In this document: positions 20,803 through 31,566 of the stretch, in pieces
Layout: every line of letters begins with the position of its first letter
How positions within the stretch are numbered: the first letter of the stretch is position 1
Assembly: GCA_016946835.1 (NCBI GenBank)
Contig: JACVTC010000341.1
Span: 1 to 41,980 of the forward strand
Reading direction: 5' to 3'
Source: Neocallimastix lanati (nom. inval.)
Taxonomy: Eukaryota > Neocallimastigomycota > Neocallimastigomycetes > Neocallimastigales > Neocallimastigaceae
DNA: 41,980 nt
Made by a program: the position numbers and the translations under genes
The notes under the pieces: generated by a model
Database searches by the model: none
Seen by the model: only the letters and a program-made list of their open reading frames with translations
What the model was told of the DNA's origin: nothing

Positions 20803-21704
20803 TGTAATAATTCTATTAAGAACTAACTCGAAATAGAATTATTAACTACAACTTAACGACTAATTCATTAAGTTGAGAAAATAAAATAAAATAATAATTT
20901 TTTTTTTTTACCTTTAGAGTAGAGTTTATTATAAAATTAATTATAATAATAACACAAAAAGTAAGAGAAGAATTGTTTGTATAAATTGATTTTAAAAATA
21001 TGTTTTTGAATAAAATATTTTTATTAATTTATTAAAGTTAAAAATATAAAATTGTTACTATTATAACTATGTTTTTTATAATAATAACTCTTGATTTCTC
21101 AAAGAGAACTCAAGAGCCTTATTTATATTTTTTTATGAAAATAAGGTTAAATAAGAAAGGGTTTTCTAATCTTAACAAATCTCTTATCTAGGAAAAGATT
21201 AGATAGAAAAACCTAGATAAGTTTTCGATCGATATTCTATCCATATCGATCATCGCATTAATTAAGTAAAACCGATTACTTCTAAAAAGTAATTGGAAAA
21301 AATCTTAATTAACCGATTTTCCAATTTAATGATCGAAAATAAAAGAATAAATAATAAAAGATATTTCGATCATATAATTTATCCTTATATTAAAAATATA
21401 AAATTAAATAGTTAATAAAATACAGAATACATTATAAAATACAGAATACATTATAAAATACAGAATACATTATAAAATACAGAATAAAATACAATACAAA
21501 ATACATTAGTTACAGTAGAGAATTTAACATATTGTAAATATATTATTTAAAATTAATTAAATAAATTTTGTTAAATTAATGAATATTTAAAATTAAATTA
21601 AATAAATTTAATAAATATTATATGTAATTAAATAAAGTTATAGTTATAATAACTTAACTAAGAAAATATAATTATTTGTTAACAAATAATTATAGATTCT
21701 TACA
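20803..21704 (+). mobile_element. Solo LTR with perfect CGCGG target duplication (902 bp)
   Basis: TGTAATAATTC...GATTCTTACA with TG...CA tips, flanked by CGCGG at 20798-20802 and 21705-21709. A GC-only 5-mer repeated at exactly these borders in such AT-rich DNA is strong evidence. Orientation not proven. It starts with two hairpins (TAATAATTCTATT/AATAGAATTATTA and CAACTTAA/TTAAGTTG, about 20805-20880). It contains the structured block 21088-21373 and 3.5 copies of a 19-bp acagaatacattataaaat repeat (21420-21490). No coding region. Confidence 0.82.
21088..21373. other. Dense palindrome block with possible pseudoknot
   Basis: Consecutive perfect or near-perfect inverted repeats: 21088-21116 (CTCTTGA/TCAAGAG with inner TTCTC/GAGAA), 21117-21146 (CCTTATTT/AAATAAGG), 21160-21213 (TCTAATCTT/AAGATTAGA core), 21183-21192 with 21212-21221 (CTTATCTAGG/CCTAGATAAG, crossing the previous stem), 21227-21251 (GATCGATAT/ATATCGATC), 21258-21312 (TTAATTAAG/CTTAATTAA), 21272-21296 (CCGATTACTT/AAGTAATTGG), 21222-21339 (TTTTCGATC/GATCGAAAA) and 21329-21373 (ATGATCGAAA/TTTCGATCAT). 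Composition is less AT-rich than its surroundings. Likely a folded RNA region of the LTR transcript; function unknown. Confidence 0.75.
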
Positions 21705-21709
21705 CGCGG

Positions 21710-22281
21710 TGAAATTTTTCTTACTCATTTTTTTTGTTTATCTTTATTTGTTTTTTTATTAATTATTAAAATATTAATACGAATATATGTTTTTTTTTTG
21801 TTTGTTTGTTTGTTTGTTTGTTTGCTTGTTTTTTGTTTTAATTAATTTATTAATAATTCTAATATTTAAAATTATTTAAGAAATTAATATTTACTACTAC
21901 CAAATATAATTTAAAAGGTCTTTTTTTTTTTTTTTTAACAAATTAATTCAAGGATTAGATTCTAAATAAAATTAATTTTAAACTATTAATCTTAAAAAAA
22001 AATAATAATTTTTATTTATATTGTTACTTTTTTTTTATCAAAATAATTCAATGATTAGATTGTAAATAAAATTAATTTTAAACTATTAATCTTAAAAAAA
22101 ATAATTTTTATTTAGATAATTACTTTTTTTTTTTTTTAAACTTTTTATTTTATTAAGTAATAGGAATAGGATATATATTATATCCCTTTAAAAATAAAAA
22201 AAAAAAAAAAGAAAAAAGAAAAAAAAAAAAAATTAATATCCAAAAAGTAAAAGTAAAAGTAGAATGAAAAAAATTAAAAAA

Positions 22282-22344
<63 letters not shown>

Positions 22345-22463
22345 GAGAAAAAGTAATTTATAAATTAAAAAAAAATAATATAAAAAATGAAGAAAGAATA
22401 GTTAATAAATAAATAAATAAATGAAATGAAATAAAAATTAAAATTAAAATTAAGAAAAAAGAA
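21710..22463. repeat. Non-coding AT-rich stretch with simple repeats
   Basis: (GTTT)n at about 21800-21830, a roughly 95-bp unit repeated twice in tandem (21940-22034 and 22039-22127, sharing gattaga(t/g)t(c/g)taaataaaat), T runs, and a long A run at 22281-22336. No gene seen. Confidence 0.75.
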
Positions 22464-22583
22464 GAAGGAACATTTTGAAAATGAACCGAAAATTAATTCA
22501 TCTGTAATCAATTACTCTACCTCTGAGCTAACAACCCTTTTAATAATGAAGCGATAACTGTAAGGTTTAAACCTGCAATCCAA
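22464..22583 (-). pseudogene. Decayed tRNA-Cys (and partial tRNA-Ser) pair
   Basis: 22464-22537 aligns with the tRNA-Cys gene (gaaccga, atcaattactctac, ctctgagctaaca kept) but acceptor and T-stem pairing is lost and the anticodon is changed from GCA to ACA. After a spacer with aataatgaagcg as in the intact clusters, 22548-22583 matches the 3' part of tRNA-Ser (ggtttaaacctgc), then similarity ends. Most changes replace G or C with A or T. An old third copy of the Cys-Ser unit. Confidence 0.82.
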
Positions 22584-22728
22584 TACTTTAGTTCTCCCTC
22601 TTTTTCTTACAACTTTATTTTTTTTTATAATATTTTTTTAATATTTTCTTAAGTTTAAATAAGTAATTTAAAATAATTTAGAATAGATAATTAAATACTT
22701 TGAATTATTATTATTTTTAATAATATTT

Positions 22729-23460
22729 TTCATTACAACTGAATTAAATTTCAATTTCAATTAATTTCAATTAAAATTATTAAAAACAAAATAATTAATA
22801 AAAATTTATAATTCATTAATTATTCTTTAAATTTTATTTATTTTATAATATTATAAGTTATTTGATCATCTTAGGACCAGCTTAGGCCTACTGATTCTAA
22901 TGATATCATATTAAACTTAAATATTATTAATAAATAAAATATTTATTAACATGAATCATTTGGTCATGTCATCCTTGATTCATAAATTAATGTTTATGTA
23001 TTAATTTATGTTATATTGATTTAATTAATTATTAATTATTAATTACTATATTAAATATTTAAATTTAATATTATATTATATATATTAGCTAATATATTGG
23101 ATTAAAAAATATAATTTATTAATATTAAACATATTCTTATACTAAATATTATTATTATCAACTTTATATTATTATTATCAATATTCTCAAACCTACAAAG
23201 TATAAAAAGAAAATTCAAATTTATCTTTTTGTTCTTTGTAAGGTTATAGTTAACCTATTATAATATAACTATATATTTTTATTAATAAATAAAAATTTTT
23301 ATCATATCAAACCAATTATTAGTTTTAATTAAGTGTTAAATTAACAAATTTAACTTTATAACTCTTTTATTTTAGTAATTTACTTATATCTATATAGTTA
23401 TATTATATAGATATATCAACCTGATTCCTCGTTAAATTCAATCTGTTTACTTTTTAACAT
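22729..23460 (+). repeat. Old LTR related to the one nested in B
   Basis: Shares ordered blocks with 18663-19375: acaactgaatt, ttaggcctactgattct, cctacaaagtataaaa, gttctttgtaaggttat and a palindrome around tctatatag. It ends TTTTTAACA. The left border is degraded and approximate, and no target duplication was found. The TATA-containing hairpin is kept at 23192-23242. Confidence 0.72.
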
Positions 23461-23511
23461 TGTTGTTTTAGTTAGCCGTAAACTTACCTTTTACAATATA
23501 CATTTAATTAA

Positions 23512-24057
23512 TGATACGTTATTTTTATAAGTATCAATGTTTTTGTGGTTAGCAAGATTGTATTAAATAAAAATATATTCTAATATAAAAATATATAATT
23601 ACAATACACGTTAATATTAAAACAAAATATAAAAAAAATTATAGTTTTGTCGTTTTATTTATTTATTTAAATTATTTATGTCGTAATACAAATTTTATAA
23701 TAAAATGTTATTAAAGATCTTATTAATTATTTATTTCTAACTAACTTATTGCTATTAAAATTTTTGATAAATAAATATATTCCCCAAATATATTTATTTT
23801 AACCAATTTTTTCTCTATTTTTTTCCAAATAAAAAAAACCTCCTTTTTTTTTAAAGAATTATAATAATTTTTCTTTTATATTTCTAATTTCTAATTTACT
23901 ATAAATTAAATCCTATTGGCTATTACTAATTAAATAAATTTAATAATTTTTATATTACTATTTATTATTATAATATACATTTATAATTTAACTAATTATT
24001 TATTATATTTAATTTTATTTCTTGATAATATTCTCTTTTTATTTAAATACTGCATCA
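23512..24057 (-). repeat. 3' LTR of element C (546 bp)
   Basis: Element sense TGATGCAGTATTT...AACGTATCA. It aligns with 31567-32114 with a handful of substitutions and indels, mostly in homopolymers. Confidence 0.94.
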
Positions 24058-24096
24058 AGACGCCCCCGCTTAGCCTAGACTTCGTCCCTTGAAGTC
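24058..24096 (-). promoter_or_regulatory. Polypurine tract of C with adjoining hairpin
   Basis: Minus strand AGCGGGGGCGTCT (24070-24058) abuts the 3' LTR. The stem GACTTC/GAAGTC (24078-24083 with 24091-24096) lies 7 nt further in. Same design as in E and B. Confidence 0.75.
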
Positions 24097-24153
24097 CTAA
24101 AAAAAAAAATATATATATATATATATATAAATCCATTTAAATTTGCTAGTTTG

Positions 24154-24191
<38 letters not shown>

Positions 24192-24303
24192 AAAATTAAT
24201 CTTTGTTCAAAAAAAAATTTTATATGAATTATTATTATTTTATTGGTCAATTATTAATTCATTGAACATGTGAAGTTTATCAATGTAAATGTCTTATTCA
24301 TAG

Positions 24304-24344
<41 letters not shown>

Positions 24345-25443
24345 TTAGGTATGTATATTATGTTATTATTATTATTATTATTATTATTATAATATATTTA
24401 AATTGATGATTACATATTTAAATTGATAATTACATTCAATTATTATTTTTATTAATTGATTTAATTTCATTGTTACCATTTGTTATATAAATATATATAT
24501 ATATATTTGGAAATATCGTATAATTTAGAATTTATAACGTCAAATTTCTTTGTCAAATCTCATTATGTTCACATTATTTTCTTTTCGCCATGTATTTTTT
24601 TAATTATCATTAATATGTATTATAATCATTATTATCCAAATAAAATTATAATTAAAAAAAATAAAATAATCTTTTGAATCAATGTCTTAATTTAGTGTTG
24701 AACCTATGGTTTTAAAATATATACTATTATTATTTTTGTATATTATTATATTATTATATTTATCTATAACATTCATATTATTTTATATTATAATACTATC
24801 TATTTTGTTATTTTAGTTAATAATATATATTATTATACTATCTTTTTGTTATTTCATCTATATTTTATTATTTTACACAATATATAATATTTATATTATT
24901 ATACTATCTATTTGTTATATTATCAATATTTTATTATTTTACTCAATATATAATATTTATATTATTATACTATCTATTACGTTATATTGTCTATATTATA
25001 GTTTAGTATAATTAACTATAATAATAATATTTTTATCTATACTATCTATGTTTATATATTTTATTATTATATCTAATATAATCAGTTCTTATATATAATT
25101 ATTATTATTATTATTTTTTTTTTTTTTTTTTTTTTTTTATTTTTATTTTTTTTTATTTTTATTTTTTTTTATTTTTATTTTTTTTTATTTTTATTTTTTT
25201 TTTTATTTTATTTTTTTTTTATTTTATTTTTTTTTTTTTTATTTTTTTTTTTATTTTTTTTTTTTTTTATTTTTTTTTTTTTTTATTTTTTTTTTTTTTT
25301 ATTTTTTTTTTTTTTTTTTATTTTTTTTTGAGATAAAATTTATCAAATGTTAAGTAATGAATAAAATAAATTTCAAAATTATAAGTTTTAAATTCAGATT
25401 TTGAAATTTCAATTTTGAGGTTTTGAAGTTTCAATATAATTTA

Positions 25444-25474
<31 letters not shown>

Positions 25475-25560
25475 GTATTAGTATTATTATTACTGTTAAT
25501 TTTTTTTTTTTGTATATATATATGTATCCTTATTCTTCTAAATTCAATTCTGTGAAATAT
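24097..25560 (-). repeat. AT-rich 3' untranslated region of element C
   Basis: No gene seen. It holds T runs (24161-24187, 24309-24342), TTA microsatellites, about three 60-65 bp tandem units with atattattatactatctatt (24786-24990), and a 220-bp block of T runs broken by single A residues (25109-25330). Confidence 0.8.
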
Positions 25561-25628
25561 GCTATCAGCAACTTCCCCAGTTACTGGATCGCAAACTGTT
25601 ACTGTATTGAACTCTTGTTTTACGATCT

Positions 25629-28600
25629 TTAGTGGCCTGTGAAAAACGGATCCAGCTTCTTTCTGTTGAACAATTTGACCAAAACAAGATCACCTGGCTT
25701 ATACTTTGCTCTCATTCTTTTTATTTGTTTTCTACGATCTTCCCACAACTTGTTTGCTGTTTCAATGTTCTTTATTGCTTCACGGATCCAACGGTCATGG
25801 TTAATAAATTTCCTCAGCCAAAATTCTTCTTCGTCTTCCCAGTCATTTTTGGATTCGACATTAACAGCGAGTTCGAATGGTTGTAAGTCTCTCCGACCAT
25901 ACAACAATTCAAAGCTGCTGTGCTTCGTAACTTCATTCTTGCACGTTCTTAAAGCCCAAAGAGCACTATAAAGTGTTTCGTCCCACTGCGAATCCTCTTC
26001 TCCGAGTAACCTGAGATACTTACCTATTTCCCTATTTCTGTTTTCTACTTCTCCATTAGACGAGGGGTGATAGGTTGCTACATAATTTACATAAATGTCG
26101 TTAAGGTCCAAAAATGCTTTTGTCTTATCGGAAGTAAACTGTGGACCATTGTCAGTAACTAAAATTTCAGGAACACCATGTCGTGCAAATATTTTCTTGA
26201 GAAAATTTATTACATCTTGAGATTCGGCAGATTGTAAGGGTTCTGCTTCCACCCATTTGGTAAGATAATCTACTAATACAATTATATATCTATTACCTTT
26301 ATTTGTTATAGGTAACGGTCCTATTAGATCCAACCCAACTCTTGAGAAAGGATATTCAGGTACAGTTGCAATATTTTCGGTATATTTATTTAATTTTTGT
26401 GGTCGACAAGTTTGACACTTGTGACAACCTTTTATTAGTATTTGTATATCTTTTTTCATATTTCCCCAGTAGTAATCCCTCTTCAGTCTGCTATAAGTTT
26501 TATAAGCTCCTTCATGGCCTAGACCATGGGCTTCTTCGATTAATTTTTGCTTCTCTTCTTTGTTGTGAACTATTCTTCTCAGTTGTTCTCCTTGTTTAAG
26601 ATATTCCACACCATCAATATTTATAATTCTCTTATTTATAAATTCATTCATAAATTTATTTATACTATCATTGCTATTATTGGATAAAACATCATTGTTT
26701 ACTAATGCATTTAATATTTCTTTATTTTCATGTATTTCTTTTGTAGGTAACCTAGATAAAGCGTCAGCAATAACGTTCTTCTTCCCCTCTTGAAATTGGA
26801 CTTGAACATTTAATATTGATAGTTCAGTAACCCATTTAAGGTGGCGATTATTTGAAGGCTCTCTATTAGCAAATATACTAACCAAGGGTTTATGGTCTGT
26901 ATAAACGATAGTGGTAAAAGGGCTTCCACTAAAATAGGGTTTAAATTTTTTAACACAATGAAATATTGCTTTGCCTTCTAAATCAGTAACACTATAATTA
27001 GATTCAGCAGCGGAAAGAGTTCTACTTTCAAAATATATGGGGATTTCAATTGAATTTTCATTTGTTTGGAGAAGTACTCCACCAAGTCCATCTCTGGAAG
27101 CATCTGTTCGGATAATAAAAGGTTTAGAATAATCAGGAGGAGTTAAAATAGGGGCAACCGTTAGTGACATTTTTAATTTTTCAAAGGCTATGTTGCACTT
27201 TTCGGACCATTCATACGGTACATCTTTCTTTAAGAGGTTAAACAGAGGATTTGCAATCTGAGCAAAATTTTTAATAAATTTCCGATAATAACCAACAGCT
27301 CCCAAAAATGATTTAAGTTGAGTGATATTTTTAGGGGGTAGCCAGTTAATTATAACTTTAATCTTATCAGGAATCGGGGCAATACCTTTTGTGGATAATA
27401 CATGACCAAGAAGGACTACTTCTTCTTTGAAAAAAGAACATTTTTCTAAGTTTATTTTCAAACCATTGTCTGCTAGGATTTGGAATACTTTAGTAAGATG
27501 AGTAATGTGTGATTCAATTGAGTCAGAAAATATTACTAAATCGTCAATGTAAACAAATAAGCATACTCCAATCAAGTCAAAAAAAATCCGGTTCATTTCA
27601 CGTTGAAATGTAGCCGGTGCATTACATAGCCCAAACGGCATCACACAAAATTTATAGTTTCCAAACATCGTTGTGAATGTTGTTTTATCTTTATCATCAG
27701 GATTCATTGGAACCTGATGATAACCAGAAAAAAGATCAATAGTAGAGAGTATTTTAGCGTTCTTTCCAATAAACATTAATATGTCATCAATTAAGGGCAA
27801 AGCATAGGAATCCTTAATAGTTATATTGTTTAAAGCCCTAAAGTCGACACACATTCTCCAGTCGCCGTTTTTCTTTGGAACTAGTACTACTGGAAATGCC
27901 CATGAAGAGTAGGATGGCTCTATTAGTTTGTTTTCTATTAGCTTAATCAAAATTTCCTTTAGAGCTTTTGTTTGCGCTTTGGATAAACGGTAAACTTTTA
28001 ACTTTATGGGTGAAGATTTTGGAATTAATTCAATCCTGTGAGGTAATAATTTTGACCTTCCTAAATCATCTGTTTTAATTGCAACTACATTTTTAAATTT
28101 AAAAAATAATTTACTAATTTTATTTTTAAATTTATTAGGAACAGAAGATATTATTTCGTTAATTAAATGTTCTTTCGTGTTAGGTAATTCATTAGTGTTC
28201 GTAATTTCTTTATCATTGGTAACTGTAATTGTTAATAAAAAAGGTTCAGATTTTGTATTTTGATGTTTTTCTATATCCTCATCATCCTTGTAAGTATTAT
28301 TAAGATTGATATCATAAAATAGATCTGCTAGTTTAATGTAATTATTATTTTCATCAATATAATATAAAGTATCATCTACTAAGTTAATATCAAATCTATT
28401 ATTCTTTAGAGAATCAACACCAATTAAGATATCGAAAATATCATCCTTTTCTATTACTCTGAAATATTCATTAAAAGTTTTACTACCAATAGAAATCTGT
28501 AAGTCATAGATATCACTCTCTGTTGAAGAATTAGAGTACGCTTGAAATATTGTTTCAGAAATTCTACCAATAGAAGGTTTGTTGATTTTTAATTTATTTA

Positions 28601-30002
28601 AAGCAGAACGTGTAATAAAGTTGACACTAGCACACGTATCTAAAAATATTTCACAGTCATTATTTTCTACTTTACCGCAAACTTTAATTATTTTATGTTT
28701 TGTGATAACCGTCATCACATTTGTTATTGTTTGTTTAGGCGCTAATTTTAAAGCTTTTAAAAATTCTGTACGGAATTTTGGAAAAAGATCTAAAAGGTAA
28801 ACTAATTTTGTTATTACATCAGTTGATGCAATTTCTTTTATTAAATCTTGAATATAATAATCACCAAATTTTTCCATAAGTTTGATGTGTTTTTCAGGTT
28901 TCTTAAAAGAAGTTTCACTTTGCTCAATGTCGGTATTTATTTTCTTAGCTTTATTCTTTATATCTTTAATTTTTTCTTCCCTATTTTTACCTTTAACATT
29001 TCGAATATTTTTCTCTGTTATAAAGGAAGGATCAAGATATTCTAGTTTTTCTGTTTTACGATTTTCACTATTAGAGGCCATATCCGGGTTTTCCTTAATT
29101 ATATTATTAAAATTCTTAGATCTACCAGGTAAAATATTATTATAATTTTTAGAGTTATAATTTTCTTTATCAGCATCATTATCTTCATCATCTTCAGATT
29201 CTTCTATCATAATTACATCTTCATTAGGTTCTATATCTTCTCGTTCAACCCTTTGGGTATTGCTTGTATTGTTATGAGTATTATCATCATTATTGGTGAC
29301 AGTATTTTCTTTAAAATAGTCGTAAGTATTATTTTCCTTATTTTCATTAAAATCATTATTACTATTATAATTATCTATAGTATTATTATTTTTATTATCA
29401 TTATTCGCATTATCGTTATAATTGTCTATATTATGATTAATTTTATTATTCTTATTCTTATTATTGTTTTCATATTCATTATTCTTATTATTCTTATGAT
29501 TATTAATATTATTATAATTATTATTAGCATTTGTATTACTATAATCGATATTATTTTTATTATTAATATTATTATTATAATTATTATTAATACTATTATT
29601 AGTACTAATTTTATTATCACTAGTATTATTATTAATATTATTATGACTCATAGCTGCCGTTTGTATTGGTTTTGGATTGTCCTTTAAATTAAATCTCACT
29701 TCCTTTCTATTGTATGGCTTTTCATTATGTTTGTTTAATTTATTTCTTGAATTTCGAGTAGCGGCTGCTATAATTTCAATTGGTCTATTTAATGTATTTT
29801 GTGTAGTGTTACTATTATTGTTTATATTAAGGTCATTACATTTTTGTTTTTCTTTAATATTATTATTAATTATAGGTAATATTGTTTGATCGTCTACCAT
29901 TGTCATTATATTATTATTATTATTATTATTATTATATGAGTCGTTATTTTTGAACATTATTTTATTATTATTATTATTATATGAGTCATTATTTTTGAAC
30001 AT
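25629..30002 (-). CDS. pol: Pol of element C (PR-RT-RNaseH-INT, 1457 aa)
   Basis: Very Asn-rich residues 1-300 with two acidic patches; conserved block LLDLFPKFR near 405; protease D455 in DTCASVN; RT with YIDD 818-821; RNase H D967, E1009, D1036; integrase HHCC (H1159, H1163, C1193, C1196) and catalytic D1225, D1284, E1320. It ends DPFFTGH-stop. In the next frame the expected GPLKIVKQEFNTV follows, so a 1-nt loss in a C run cuts off the GPY/F-like end. The first codons are a threefold repeated unit, and the frame is open upstream to the slippery site at 30098. The ATG listed is probably not the natural start; a Gag-Pol fusion is expected. Confidence 0.93.
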   Translation of the reverse strand: MFKNNDSYNNNNNKIMFKNNDSYNNNNNNNNIMTMVDDQTILPIINNNIKEKQKCNDLNINNNSNTTQNTLNRPIEIIAAATRNSRNKLNKHNEKPYNRKEVRFNLKDNPKPIQTAAMSHNNINNNTSDNKISTNNSINNNYNNNINNKNNIDYSNTNANNNYNNINNHKNNKNNEYENNNKNKNNKINHNIDNYNDNANNDNKNNNTIDNYNSNNDFNENKENNTYDYFKENTVTNNDDNTHNNTSNTQRVEREDIEPNEDVIMIEESEDDEDNDADKENYNSKNYNNILPGRSKNFNNIIKENPDMASNSENRKTEKLEYLDPSFITEKNIRNVKGKNREEKIKDIKNKAKKINTDIEQSETSFKKPEKHIKLMEKFGDYYIQDLIKEIASTDVITKLVYLLDLFPKFRTEFLKALKLAPKQTITNVMTVITKHKIIKVCGKVENNDCEIFLDTCASVNFITRSALNKLKINKPSIGRISETIFQAYSNSSTESDIYDLQISIGSKTFNEYFRVIEKDDIFDILIGVDSLKNNRFDINLVDDTLYYIDENNNYIKLADLFYDINLNNTYKDDEDIEKHQNTKSEPFLLTITVTNDKEITNTNELPNTKEHLINEIISSVPNKFKNKISKLFFKFKNVVAIKTDDLGRSKLLPHRIELIPKSSPIKLKVYRLSKAQTKALKEILIKLIENKLIEPSYSSWAFPVVLVPKKNGDWRMCVDFRALNNITIKDSYALPLIDDILMFIGKNAKILSTIDLFSGYHQVPMNPDDKDKTTFTTMFGNYKFCVMPFGLCNAPATFQREMNRIFFDLIGVCLFVYIDDLVIFSDSIESHITHLTKVFQILADNGLKINLEKCSFFKEEVVLLGHVLSTKGIAPIPDKIKVIINWLPPKNITQLKSFLGAVGYYRKFIKNFAQIANPLFNLLKKDVPYEWSEKCNIAFEKLKMSLTVAPILTPPDYSKPFIIRTDASRDGLGGVLLQTNENSIEIPIYFESRTLSAAESNYSVTDLEGKAIFHCVKKFKPYFSGSPFTTIVYTDHKPLVSIFANREPSNNRHLKWVTELSILNVQVQFQEGKKNVIADALSRLPTKEIHENKEILNALVNNDVLSNNSNDSINKFMNEFINKRIINIDGVEYLKQGEQLRRIVHNKEEKQKLIEEAHGLGHEGAYKTYSRLKRDYYWGNMKKDIQILIKGCHKCQTCRPQKLNKYTENIATVPEYPFSRVGLDLIGPLPITNKGNRYIIVLVDYLTKWVEAEPLQSAESQDVINFLKKIFARHGVPEILVTDNGPQFTSDKTKAFLDLNDIYVNYVATYHPSSNGEVENRNREIGKYLRLLGEEDSQWDETLYSALWALRTCKNEVTKHSSFELLYGRRDLQPFELAVNVESKNDWEDEEEFWLRKFINHDRWIREAIKNIETANKLWEDRRKQIKRMRAKYKPGDLVLVKLFNRKKLDPFFTGH

Positions 30003-30050
30003 TGTTTTATTATTATTATTATATGAGTCATTATTTTTGAATATTATTTT
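29916..30050. repeat. Coding minisatellite at the start of C pol
   Basis: About three tandem copies of a 40-50 bp unit encoding FKNNDSYNNNN-type repeats, differing in the number of AAT codons. It lies between the frameshift signal and the conserved part of Pol. Confidence 0.85.
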
Positions 30051-30065
30051 ATTGGTTTGGTTAAT

Positions 30066-30098
30066 GGAAGTTGTCCTTCTCCCATCTATTGGTTTAAA
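30066..30098 (-). promoter_or_regulatory. -1 ribosomal frameshift signal, gag to pol (element C)
   Basis: Gag ends CAT TTA AAC CAA TAG. Heptamer U UUA AAC at 30098-30092, 8-nt spacer, then GGGAGAAGGACAACTTCC (30083-30066). The -1 frame is open from here into Pol without a stop. Confidence 0.85.
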
Positions 30099-31402
30099 TG
30101 TTTATTGAGCAATCCTTTTTCTTCCAATTCAGCCAATTGCTTAAATGTATAAGGACATTCTGAAGCTCTATGTCCATTCATTGTGCAACGGTAACAATTC
30201 ACATGGTTGTTATTATTGTTGTTAATTGAGTTTTTATTAGTTACTAATGTATTACTAACATTATTATTTTCTATCCCATTGTTGTGATTATTTCCATTTT
30301 GATAATTAAAGGATTGAATCATATTATTTGTATTAAATTTATTATTGTTAAACATTTAGTTGTCATGTTCTTTATCATTATTTGTTATATTAATATTGTT
30401 GTTCAAATTGTTTAAATAATGATTCATCTTATTGTCTCTTATTTCATTGGATGGCTGACTATTATTCATATTGTTCATATTATATTTGTTATTATTATTC
30501 ATATATTGATTAATATTACTACTGTGCCAAAATTTATTATAATTAAATCTACTATTATAACGATTTGTAAAATTTCCATTGTTCATTTTATTAATATCAT
30601 TTTTATTATTCAAGTAATAATTTGGATTATTATATGGATTACTCATGTGATATACATAATTTGAATTTCTAAAATTATTATTATTGTTCCATAATCTAGA
30701 TTTAGAATTCCAATTATTTCTTTCCTGGAATATATTATTATTATGGTTCATAGGTAATTGATTTAACTGTAAGTTTTCGTAGAATGGATGTCGCATTAGT
30801 AAGCTATTATCCGGCTGATTCTGAGTAAACATAATATGATTCCTCATATTATTAATTTCATTTCTTTGATTTATATTTGCTATTTCTTTTTCAGTCTCCT
30901 CAGCTACTTCTGCAATTTTGCACGCCTCATTTATTGTATCACATTCTGCAACCATAACTCTTGAGCATGGAAATACACGGGAGCTAATAGCATTCGTGTA
31001 GTCCTTTACAGATATAAGTCTTCTATATTCTAAACTGAGTTTATTATATAATTTTTTATATCTGTAATTAAACTTTTTAATTGATTCTTCTTGATTTATT
31101 TGTATTGTTTTGAGAACTGCACATTTATCATTTTCTGTAATGTGCAAATGTTCTTCAATTGTATTTTGAATTCCTTTAAATGTGGGATATCTCATTTCAT
31201 CCCCTCGTCTGACTACCAATGATTGTAACGCTCCTTGAATATCTTCTTCCACAGCTTCCTTTACCCAAATAAAAATTCGCCTTGGTTCCATTATATCATA
31301 AAGCACCATTATCTTAACAAAATCGGTCATCCAGCTGTCTACATCTTTTCCATAATCAGCCAGATGTGGTAGCTTCCTTTGCAGTTTAGTAGCGTCAAAC
31401 AT
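30086..31402 (-). pseudogene. gag: gag of element C, split by an in-frame TAA
   Basis: Codons 1-348 (31402-30356) give the capsid-like region (MFDATKLQRKLPHLADYGKD, DSWMTDFVKIM) and an Asn-rich linker. They end at TAA, followed at once and in the same frame by ATG and 89 codons (30355-30086) with the knuckle CYRCTMNGHRASEC. Other elements read straight through this linker, so the stop is a nonsense mutation. Reinitiation at the adjacent ATG or readthrough could still make a knuckle fragment and Pol. It is placed directly upstream of the frameshift signal. Confidence 0.85.
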
Positions 31403-31544
31403 TGTAAAAAAAATAATTACTTGATAAAAAAAAGAAAAATAAATGAAAGATTATATATAAAAAAAAAGTATTCTATTATGATAATTATATTGTAATTATA
31501 ATTTTCTTATTATTTTCATATTAATTTATTTGATCTTGCTTTCC
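31403..31544 (-). other. Short leader of element C
   Basis: Only about 140 bases from primer-binding site to gag, far shorter than in A and D. A/T only, without the hairpin arrays. Confidence 0.7.
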
Positions 31545-31561
31545 CCCCACGTTGGGCGCCA
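31545..31561 (-). other. Primer-binding site of element C (tRNA-Lys type)
   Basis: Minus strand TGGCGCCCAACGTGGGG, a few nt inside the 5' LTR. From established knowledge this equals the complement of the 3' end of eukaryotic tRNA-Lys(CUU), the Lys1,2 primer class. A, B and D use a different primer. Confidence 0.8.
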
Positions 31562-31566
31562 AATTT

